From the NCBI GenBank assembly GCA_036278935.1, contig DASUKA010000083.1:1-28065 (forward strand): a stretch of DNA of 28,065 nucleotides, read 5' to 3'. Source of the stretch: DASSNR01 sp036278935. GTDB taxonomy: Bacteria; Gemmatimonadota; Gemmatimonadetes; Gemmatimonadales; Gemmatimonadaceae. Shown here piece after piece: positions 16,065 to 22,207 of the stretch. The notes beneath the pieces are model-generated. The model searched no databases, was not told the origin of the DNA, and worked only from the letters and a program-made list of their open reading frames with translations. Numbering within the stretch: position 1 is the stretch's first letter; every line of letters starts with the position of its first letter. Position numbers and translations under genes: made by a program.

Positions 16065-16967
16065 TCACTGCACTGCGCCGGCGCTGCGCTTCTTCTGCAC
16101 GTACCGCCGCACGAACGCCGCCGGCGGATTGTGCGCGGTCGCCATGGCGTAGGCCTTCTGATACATCGCCTTCGCCTCGTCCTGTTTGCCCATCCGATCG
16201 TACGTCATCGCCAACAGACAGTGCATGAACGGATCGCGCTGGTTGCCCCGCAGGGCGATCGCCTTCGTGAACTGCGCTTCGGCGGTGGACAGATCGTTGG
16301 TGTAGAGCGCGACGTAGCCCACGAGATACGGGAGGAAGCGCCGCTGCTGCGCGGCCATCGCGGAATCGCTGCCCAGAATGCGGCGCGCGTTCGCGATCTG
16401 CCGGTGCGCTTCGGTGGTGTCGCCGCGGCGCGCGGCCAGGCGGCCCAGTGCGTGCGCCAGGCGAAAGTCCCAGAGGCTCTTCGGATGCGTGCGGAGCGCG
16501 GGCTCCTTCATCCCCAGCTCGTATCCCACGCGATACCAGTGCTCGGCCGTGTCCAGGTCACCGGTGTCGATGCACACGCGGGCTGCCTCGTCCGCCATCT
16601 CCCCTTCCTGATAGAAGGCGTTCTGCGGCTCGGCCTGCTCGCGCGTCTTCCAGTAGTCGATCACCTGCGACTCGTACTTCACTGTGTTCGCGCAGTCGCC
16701 ATCGAAGGCATACGACATGGCCATGGCGCGCTGCGCCGCGGCCTTTGCGGCCGGGTCGCTGACCGTGTCGATCACGCTCTGGTAGATGGCCCGCGCCTGC
16801 GTGGTCTTGCCCTGAACGTCCAGCCGAGCGGCCTGCCGCATGGGGCCGGATGGCCCGCGAGCACCGCCGCGGCCGCCCTGCGCCGGGAGTGCGCTGGCGA
16901 TGACTGAGAGGGCCGCGATTACCAGTGCGGCAGGCACGATGCCACGAATGCGACGCGATCCGGTCAT
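16065..16967 (-). CDS. Exported TPR-like repeat protein, function unknown
   Basis: The 300-residue protein starts at ATG 16967 after GGAGG with an 8-base spacer. A signal peptide covers about residues 1-30 (VPAALVIAALSVIASALPAQ), followed by a Gly/Arg-rich stretch. The rest is alpha-helical with TPR-like units: QAARLDVQGKTTQARAIYQSVID, GDLDTAEHWYRVGYELG, ARRGDTTEAHRQIANARRIL, YTNDLSTAEAQFTKAIAL and YDRMGKQDEAKAMYQKAYAMA. Such proteins usually scaffold protein complexes in the periplasm. It follows the DUF3224 gene by 24 bases on the same strand and could be in its operon. No enzymatic motif is visible. Confidence 0.85.
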   Translation of the reverse strand: MTGSRRIRGIVPAALVIAALSVIASALPAQGGRGGARGPSGPMRQAARLDVQGKTTQARAIYQSVIDTVSDPAAKAAAQRAMAMSYAFDGDCANTVKYESQVIDYWKTREQAEPQNAFYQEGEMADEAARVCIDTGDLDTAEHWYRVGYELGMKEPALRTHPKSLWDFRLAHALGRLAARRGDTTEAHRQIANARRILGSDSAMAAQQRRFLPYLVGYVALYTNDLSTAEAQFTKAIALRGNQRDPFMHCLLAMTYDRMGKQDEAKAMYQKAYAMATAHNPPAAFVRRYVQKKRSAGAVQ

Positions 16968-16991
16968 GGCGGAGTCCTCCGGGTGGATGCG

Positions 16992-17396
16992 TTACGCGGT
17001 GCCGGGGAGCGTGTACTCGAAGTCGTATGAGTGCTGCCCGTCCGCGACATTGATGGTGAGCGTGCCGTTCAACCCAGCCAGTGCATCGGTGCCCGAGTCC
17101 GGCACGACGATCACCGTCAATTGCGGCGTGCCGCGCGTCATGATGCCCGAATGCTGCAGGACGAAAGTGCCTCTGCGCCCGTTCAGCGTTCCGCTCACCC
17201 GCTCCACGGCCACGTAGGCCCCCGAGCCGGGTACAGCGGTGGCCGCGCTGAGCATCTCACCGGCGCTGGTCGCCTCGATGTCGCCATGAAACCGTTTGTC
17301 GATGGACAGGCGGGCAAGTGTCGCGTCTTCGGCACCGTCATGCATCGACAGTGGTGCCAGCGCGACATCGAACGTTCCCCGCGCATGAGTCGTCAC
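16992..17396 (-). CDS. DUF3224 domain protein
   Basis: The 134-residue cytoplasmic protein starts at GTG 17396, seven or so bases after GGGAGA. An ATG six bases upstream is out of frame and closes at once. The sequence matches the DUF3224 pattern: ARGTFDVALAPL, RFHGDIEATSAGEML, VERVSGTLNGRRGTFVLQHSG, TVIVVPDSGTDALAGLNGTLTI and ending HSYDFEYTLP. The family is a small beta-barrel related in shape to allene oxide cyclase-like folds, and its role is unknown. Members often sit beside YCII, AHSA1 and DinB genes, as here. It lies 75 bases downstream of the DinB gene. Confidence 0.88.
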   Translation of the reverse strand: MTTHARGTFDVALAPLSMHDGAEDATLARLSIDKRFHGDIEATSAGEMLSAATAVPGSGAYVAVERVSGTLNGRRGTFVLQHSGIMTRGTPQLTVIVVPDSGTDALAGLNGTLTINVADGQHSYDFEYTLPGTA

Positions 17397-17471
17397 GTCA
17401 TCTCCCTGCTGTGCGTTTGCCCTGCATAGTCGCGGCCGCGATGCGCGCCGGCTGCCGGTCGCCAGATGTCT

Positions 17472-17960
17472 TCACCACCGCTCGTCGGCCGTGGGACCGT
17501 AAATCGATGGAAGCGGCACATTCAGCAACCGCAGATAGACGGTGAGCTGTCCGCGATGATGCACGAGATGGCGCAGATGCTGGCGCGCCACCTCGCCGCG
17601 CGGCGCCGTGAACAGCACCTGCTCGCCGTGCCGGAGCGACCATGGGGCATCCAGCGCCGCGCCCGTCACGCTACCGAGCGCATCGTGTGCTTCGCTGACG
17701 TTGATGTCGAAGTCGCGGAGCAACGTCTCCGTCGGCTCGAGGCTGTAGCCGGCGCCTTTCGCCAGGTCGATATAGGGCTCGCGCAGCGAGGTCGCGATCC
17801 ACCCCGGCATCCACGACACGAGCTGCGCGAGAGCCCCAAGCGCGAACGACTTCTCGTGCGGCTTCCAGGCGCCTTGCGTGCTGGGGACGCGTTCCAGGAG
17901 CCTGCGGGTGGAGGCCATCTCCTGGTCGAACTCGGAGAGCGGGATCGCGGGGGCGGTCAT
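17472..17960 (-). CDS. DinB-family four-helix protein
   Basis: The 162-residue protein starts at ATG 17960, seven bases after GGAGG. The C-terminal helix carries the family signature HLRHLVHHRGQLTVYLRLL at about residues 128-146 (His131, His134, His135). DinB proteins are four-helix metal-binding proteins, several of them thiol transferases. The first ligand His usually sits in helix 2, in a pattern like LGxLAxHVxxxPxW. Here that segment reads LGALAQLVSWMPGW, with Leu47 at the expected His position, so the metal site may be incomplete. It is 66 bases downstream of the HTH regulator gene and may be cotranscribed. Confidence 0.9.
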   Translation of the reverse strand: MTAPAIPLSEFDQEMASTRRLLERVPSTQGAWKPHEKSFALGALAQLVSWMPGWIATSLREPYIDLAKGAGYSLEPTETLLRDFDINVSEAHDALGSVTGAALDAPWSLRHGEQVLFTAPRGEVARQHLRHLVHHRGQLTVYLRLLNVPLPSIYGPTADERW

Positions 17961-18026
17961 GGAATCCTCCGGGTACGTGCTGCAAGGGGTCTGCCGGCGC
18001 CGTCCACATTCTAAGAATCCGGCATG

Positions 18027-18749
18027 TCAAGCGCCAGCCGGCCGAGCGCCGCGCCGGCTACCCCCGCCGGGCACGACGGCAAGGTGCTCCACGAACGACT
18101 CGCCGCGTGGAGAGAGGATGACCGCGCGGCTCCCCGCCTCACGGCGCGCGCAGCGGAGGGCGAAGAGGCGATCGAGCAGCGCCGCGCCGAGTGCGCCGGC
18201 CAGGTGCGTGCGCCGCTCGCTCCAGTCGAGACAGGAGCGGCAGAGCCGCCGCCGTGTTGCGTGCAGCGTCGTGAGATCGATGCCCACCTCTTCGCACCAT
18301 GCCTCGCCGCGTGCGGTAAGCGCGGGCGTGTCGTCGGAGCCGCTGATGAATTCCGCGTCCTGAAGGCGCTCGAAGAGACGCACGCCCGCTTCCCCCGCCA
18401 GGTGGTCGTAGCATACGCGCGCGTGCCGGAGCCCCGCATCGCGCGGACCCGTCCGGACAGTCGCCGCGCCATGGCGCGCGGCGAGCCCCATGAGTCCTTC
18501 GAGCACCGACGCCACGTCCGGGCTTCCGATGCGGACATAGCGATGGCGCCCATGCTGAGTGATGACCACCAGACCGGCAGCGGCGAGACGCGCGAGGTGG
18601 GTACTCGCGGTGGATGCGGTGACGCCCCCTTCGAGCGCGAGCTCGCTGGGGGTGAGCGAGCGCCCATCCATCAGGGCGGCGAGCATGCGGGCGCGGGTCG
18701 CGTCGCCGATGAGCGCGGCGACGGAGGCGAGGTCGGGAACGCTTGGCAT
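18027..18749 (-). CDS. ArsR-like winged-helix transcriptional regulator with C-terminal domain
   Basis: The 240-residue protein has an N-terminal winged helix (residues 5-85: VAALIGDATRARMLAALMDGRSLTPSELALEGGVTASTASTHLARLAAAGLVVITQHGRHRYVRI). A C-terminal part of about 150 residues includes ARVCYDHLAGEAGVRLFERL and CRSCLDWSERRTHLAGALGAALLDRLF. This architecture occurs in ArsR-family regulators longer than simple metal sensors. The Cys in CRSCLDW and ALRCARR could serve redox sensing, but this is speculation. The predicted promoter places the transcription start at or next to the ATG, so the mRNA may be leaderless; no ribosome site is present. It is divergent from the OsmC-ACT genes, a candidate target. 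Confidence 0.88.
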   Translation of the reverse strand: MPSVPDLASVAALIGDATRARMLAALMDGRSLTPSELALEGGVTASTASTHLARLAAAGLVVITQHGRHRYVRIGSPDVASVLEGLMGLAARHGAATVRTGPRDAGLRHARVCYDHLAGEAGVRLFERLQDAEFISGSDDTPALTARGEAWCEEVGIDLTTLHATRRRLCRSCLDWSERRTHLAGALGAALLDRLFALRCARREAGSRAVILSPRGESFVEHLAVVPGGGSRRGARPAGA

Positions 18750-18750
18750 A

Positions 18751-18784
18751 CTTCGATGCTAACCGAAGCGTGACGACGCCGCAA
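18751..18784 (-). promoter_or_regulatory. Predicted promoter/operator of the HTH regulator (leaderless start)
   Basis: On the minus strand TTGCGG (18784-18779) is followed after 17 bases by TAGCAT (18761-18756), and the ATG begins six bases further on, where transcription would start. The inverted repeat CTTCG (18751-18755) and CGAAG (18764-18768) flanks the -10, suggesting autoregulation. Confidence 0.45.
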
Positions 18785-18900
18785 GCGGTATCTTCTCCTT
18801 CCGCCGGGCCGGCGCTGCACTGCCCCATCCGGCGGGAAGAGCGCGGGGACCGCACCGGCACACGGCCCGCGCACCGCACAGATCACAGGAGCCCTTTGCC

Positions 18901-19485
18901 ATGACGCACGCCGCACAGACGCACACCCCACGGATGCACGGTGCACATGAGTACGCCGCCCGACTCGTCTGGGATGGCAATACCGGGAACGGGACGAGCA
19001 GCTACACCGGCTACAGTCGCCGCTATCACGTCCGGATCAGCGGCAAGCCCGACCTCGCCGGCACGGCCGACCCCGCATTCCGTGGCGAAGCGGACATGCA
19101 TAACCCCGAGGATCTCTTCCTCGCGTCGCTCTCCGCGTGTCACATGCTTTCCTACCTGGCACTCTGCGCGCGGCATGGCGTGCGCGTGCTGGCCTACGAG
19201 GACGATGCCACTGGCGTCCTGAACGTTCGCGCGGACGGTGGTGGCCGGTTCGAGTCGGTGATGCTGCGCCCGCGGGTCATCATCCAGAGTGAGGAACACA
19301 TCGCGCTGGCCATGCAGCTGCATGACGCGGCCCACGACCTCTGCTTCATCGCCAGCTCATGCAGCATTCCCGTACGGCACGAGCCAACGGTACAGACCGG
19401 CTCATCCGACACACGCGTGCACGACATTCTTCCCTCAGGAGCAGACGACGATGACCATGCAGGATCTCGCGATCGCGCTGGATGA
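18901..19485 (+). CDS. OsmC-family protein (peroxiredoxin-like)
   Basis: The 194-residue protein has AGGAG nine bases before ATG 18901. The OsmC pattern is clear: ARLVWDGNTGNGTSSYTGYSRRYHVRISGKPDLAGTADPAFRGEADMHNPEDLFLASLSACHMLSYLALCARHGVRV, with Cys80 in the central helix and Cys148 in HDLCFIASSCSIPV. These are the two positions expected for the redox Cys pair; a further Cys is at 154. OsmC/Ohr proteins reduce organic hydroperoxides. The core ends near IPVRHEPTV. The last about 30 residues form an acidic tail lying over the ribosome site and start of the next gene, overlapping it by 35 bases. Regulation by the divergent HTH gene is inferred. Confidence 0.93.
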   Translation: MTHAAQTHTPRMHGAHEYAARLVWDGNTGNGTSSYTGYSRRYHVRISGKPDLAGTADPAFRGEADMHNPEDLFLASLSACHMLSYLALCARHGVRVLAYEDDATGVLNVRADGGGRFESVMLRPRVIIQSEEHIALAMQLHDAAHDLCFIASSCSIPVRHEPTVQTGSSDTRVHDILPSGADDDDHAGSRDRAG

Positions 19486-19852
19486 CCGTCCCGGCGCACT
19501 GGCGGCCATGGGCGATGTCCTCGGGCGGGCGGGGGTGAGCATCGAGGGCGGGGGCGCGTGGGTCGTGAACGGCAGCGGCATCGCGCACTTTCTCTTCGCC
19601 GATGGAGTCGCGGCGCGCGCCGCGCTGAAGGCCGCGAATATGCGTGTCCTCGACGCGCGCGATGTGCTCGTGCAGCGATTGCACCAGGCGGAGCCGGGGC
19701 AGCTCGGTGCGCTCTGCCACCGCATGGGCGAGGCGGGCGTGAACATCGAAGTGCTCTACAGCGACCACGACCACCAGTTGATTCTCGTGGTGAATGATCC
19801 GGCGCGCGGGCGCGCGGTGTCCGACGCATGGATGCGGGAGCGCCTCCGGTAG
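19451..19852 (+). CDS. Tandem ACT-domain protein
   Basis: The 133-residue protein starts at ATG 19451, nine bases after AGGAG (19437-19441); a second ATG follows at 19457. Two ACT-like units are visible: about residues 4-62 (DLAIALDDRPGALAAMGDVLGRAGVSIEGG) and 68-128 (VQRLHQAEPGQLGALCHRMGEAGVNIEVLYSDHDHQLILVV). Stand-alone ACT proteins bind small ligands, commonly amino acids, and act as regulatory modules. No catalytic domain is attached, and the ligand is not readable. It overlaps the 3' end of the OsmC gene by 35 bases in another frame, so the two are cotranscribed. Confidence 0.88.
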   Translation: MTMQDLAIALDDRPGALAAMGDVLGRAGVSIEGGGAWVVNGSGIAHFLFADGVAARAALKAANMRVLDARDVLVQRLHQAEPGQLGALCHRMGEAGVNIEVLYSDHDHQLILVVNDPARGRAVSDAWMRERLR

Positions 19853-19865
19853 AGGTCGTGCGCCT

Positions 19866-19894
19866 TTGACAGCGCGCCATACCAGCACTACCGT
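19866..19894 (+). promoter_or_regulatory. Predicted sigma70-type promoter upstream of the small lipoprotein gene
   Basis: A consensus -35 TTGACA (19866-19871) is followed after 17 bases by TACCGT (19889-19894), three of six -10 matches. The alternative TACGAT at 19894 is too far. It lies about 36 bases upstream of the ATG at 19931. Confidence 0.4.
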
Positions 19895-19930
19895 ACGATT
19901 GTAGCGGCATGGATGAGGAGGTTCTCCGTC

Positions 19931-20431
19931 ATGATCTCTGGCCGTGAAGTGCACACTCGTGGTCGCGCCTGCTCGCTTGGCGCGCTCTCCCTCCTGATGG
20001 TCCTCGCGCTTGCGTGTTCGTCGAGTCTCGAGCCCCGCTCGGGCGTCACGCTGCACGTTATCAACGGGAGCTGTCAGTCGGGGCAATGCGACTCCCTCCG
20101 GATCCTCGGCTTTCCCGGGAATCAGCCGAACACGCCAGGCGGCTTCTGGTCAGTCGACCTCGGGGTGATCACCGGCGCCCAAGCCTGCTTCACCCTGCCA
20201 CCCACCGCGACGTTCCGAGTGATCGGTGAGCACAGCGATGGCACGCGGGATACTGTCACCACCACCTGGACGAACGCCATGCCGTTGGCACTGGGCGCGC
20301 TTCCACCCACATGGTCCAGCCTGCAGGCAAGTCCCAGCACCAAGGCATTCGTGCCCGCGGACGAGGCCGGTTGGCAAGTCACCCTCCCGGCGGGGACGCA
20401 GGCGACTCCCAGCGCACGCTGCAGCTCCTGA
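19931..20431 (+). CDS. Small predicted lipoprotein, function unknown
   Basis: The 166-residue protein uses ATG 19931 because AGGAGG at 19916-19921 lies nine bases upstream; the earlier ATG at 19913 overlaps that site. The signal sequence ends in a lipobox (L25-A-L-A-C29), followed by SSSLEPRSG. The mature part is a short beta-rich domain with Cys at GSCQSGQC and GAQACF, and it ends ARCSS. These Cys could pair as disulfides in the periplasm. I do not recognise a family. It stands alone between the ACT gene and cobQ on the same strand with its own probable promoter. Confidence 0.8.
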   Translation: MISGREVHTRGRACSLGALSLLMVLALACSSSLEPRSGVTLHVINGSCQSGQCDSLRILGFPGNQPNTPGGFWSVDLGVITGAQACFTLPPTATFRVIGEHSDGTRDTVTTTWTNAMPLALGALPPTWSSLQASPSTKAFVPADEAGWQVTLPAGTQATPSARCSS

Positions 20432-20548
20432 GTCCGACCAGCCGGTCCGTGCAGCTCGATTGACGATCCGTCGTACACGCAGCGTCGGCCCGCGTGGCGG
20501 CGCCAGCTTTGCGGGCGCCCGGATGCACGTGGCTACGAGCGCGCCCTG

Positions 20549-22114
20549 ATGCCCGCCCGCGCCCTGATGATCCTCGGTACCGCCTCGCATGTCGGCAAGT
20601 CGCTGCTCACCGCGGCGCTGGGACGCATCCTCTCCGACCGCGGCTTCGATGTCGCCCCGTTCAAGGCGCAGAACATGGCGCTCAACTCCGCCGCCACCCC
20701 TGACGGCCTGGAGATCGGGCGCGCGCAGGCGTTACAGGCCGAAGCGTGCCGAGTCGCGCCGTCGGTGCACATGAACCCCGTGCTGCTCAAGCCCTCCAGC
20801 GACATCGGCTCGCAGGTGGTCGTGCGGGGAGAGGTGTGGGGGCAGCTCACCGCGGCGGACTATCACGCGCACCGTGTGGAGGAGCTCTTTCCGATCGTGG
20901 TCGAGAGCTATCGCACACTCGCGCGGGAGCATGACATCATCCTGCTCGAGGGCGCGGGCTCACCCGCCGAGATCAATCTCAAGGCGCACGACATCGTGAA
21001 CCTGCGCATGGCCACAGCGGCCCGCGCCCGCTGTCTGCTGGTGGGCGACATCGATCGGGGCGGGGTGTTCGCGTCGCTCTTCGGCACTATGCAGTTGCTC
21101 GAGCGGCGGGAGCGCGCGCGAATCGCCGGCTTCGCCATCAACAAGTTTCGTGGCGACCGCGGTCTGCTGGAGCCCGGCATCGCGATGATGGAGCAGCGGC
21201 TCCGCCGCCCCTGCGTGGGTGTCGTCCCCTACATTCCGGCGCTCGGCCTCGACGAAGAAGATGGCGTGGCGCTGGACGATCGCCAGACACCGGCGCGCGC
21301 GTGGCGCAGCCTGCGCGATTGCACGGCGCAGGATCGCGGTCGCGCGCTCCGCATCGGCGTCGTGGCGCTGCCGCACATGGCGAACTTCACCGACTTTCAG
21401 GCGCTCGCGGCCGAGCCGTCTGTTGAAGTGGCGTTTCTCGATACGGTGAAGGACGTGCGCGATGCGGACGTCGTGGTGTTACCCGGTACCAAGCAGACGC
21501 TCGCGGACCTGCGGTGGCTCGAAGCGATGGGAATCGGGGCAGTCATTCACGATGCCGCGCGAGAGTCGCGGCCGGTGGTCGGCGTCTGCGGCGGCATGCA
21601 GATGCTGGGCGTGGAGATTGCCGACCCGCTTGGCGTGGAGGGCGGCGGCACAGCGCCCGGGCTGGGGCTGCTCCCCATCGTGACCACACTCCGCGCGAAG
21701 AAAGTGACAGTCCCGGCAACGGCGCATTGGTCGAACCTGCGATTGTTCGGACAGGACTGTGGCGCGATCGAGGCGCCGGGGTACGAGATCCACATGGGCG
21801 ATACGACATACCGCGATCAGGCGACACCCTTTGCGCAGCTGCGCCGCGCGGGCAGTCCCTCCGACATTCCCGATGGTGCAGTCGCGGCGAATGCGCCGGT
21901 GATCGGGAGCTATCTGCACGGGTTGTTCGACGGCGACGCATTCCGGCACGCGTTCATCACCGCCGCGCGCCACGCCCGCGGCCTCGCGCCGCCGCGCGCG
22001 CTCACCGCTTACGCCCTTGAACGGGAGCAGCGGCTGAATCGACTGGCCGCGTGCGTGGCCGAGTCGATGGACGTGGATCAGCTGCTCGGCTGGATCGGGC
22101 TTGGCGGGACGTGA
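20549..22114 (+). CDS. cobQ: Cobyric acid synthase (glutamine-hydrolysing)
   Basis: The 521-residue protein matches CobQ along its length; typical members have about 490-510 residues. It amidates the b, d, e and g side chains of adenosylcobyrinic acid diamide using glutamine and ATP. The N-terminal synthetase domain has the P-loop-like GTASHVGKS followed by FDVAPFKAQNMALNSA, and the blocks LLEGAGSPAEINL and LVGDIDRGGVFASL. The C-terminal class-I-like glutaminase domain has Cys347 in GVCGGMQMLG and GSYLHGLFDGDAFRHAF. The start is the ATG at 20549; the ATG at 20567 is an alternative, and no clear ribosome site separates them. No other cobalamin gene lies in the window. Confidence 0.96.
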   Translation: MPARALMILGTASHVGKSLLTAALGRILSDRGFDVAPFKAQNMALNSAATPDGLEIGRAQALQAEACRVAPSVHMNPVLLKPSSDIGSQVVVRGEVWGQLTAADYHAHRVEELFPIVVESYRTLAREHDIILLEGAGSPAEINLKAHDIVNLRMATAARARCLLVGDIDRGGVFASLFGTMQLLERRERARIAGFAINKFRGDRGLLEPGIAMMEQRLRRPCVGVVPYIPALGLDEEDGVALDDRQTPARAWRSLRDCTAQDRGRALRIGVVALPHMANFTDFQALAAEPSVEVAFLDTVKDVRDADVVVLPGTKQTLADLRWLEAMGIGAVIHDAARESRPVVGVCGGMQMLGVEIADPLGVEGGGTAPGLGLLPIVTTLRAKKVTVPATAHWSNLRLFGQDCGAIEAPGYEIHMGDTTYRDQATPFAQLRRAGSPSDIPDGAVAANAPVIGSYLHGLFDGDAFRHAFITAARHARGLAPPRALTAYALEREQRLNRLAACVAESMDVDQLLGWIGLGGT

Positions 22115-22120
22115 TGGGGT

Positions 22121-22177
22121 GCGTATGTGTACGCGACAGGCGGCGAGGCGCGGGCCGTACCACCCGGCGTCGCCGGG
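22121..22177. terminator. Two small hairpins between convergent cobQ and DUF5916 genes
   Basis: A 5-base stem GCGTA/TACGC with loop TGTG lies at 22121-22134. A near-perfect palindrome, CCCGGCG and CGCCGGG around one T, lies at 22163-22177. They lie in the 93-base gap between convergent stops. No T-run is present, so terminator function is tentative. Confidence 0.35.
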
Positions 22178-22207
22178 ATGGAACCTGATCGCCCATGCGC
22201 TGTCCGT

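Noticed and set aside
19400..19485. Possible frameshift at the end of the OsmC gene
   Set aside because: The odd acidic tail could suggest a frameshift, but the ACT gene has its own ribosome site and start. A simple overlap explains the sequence.
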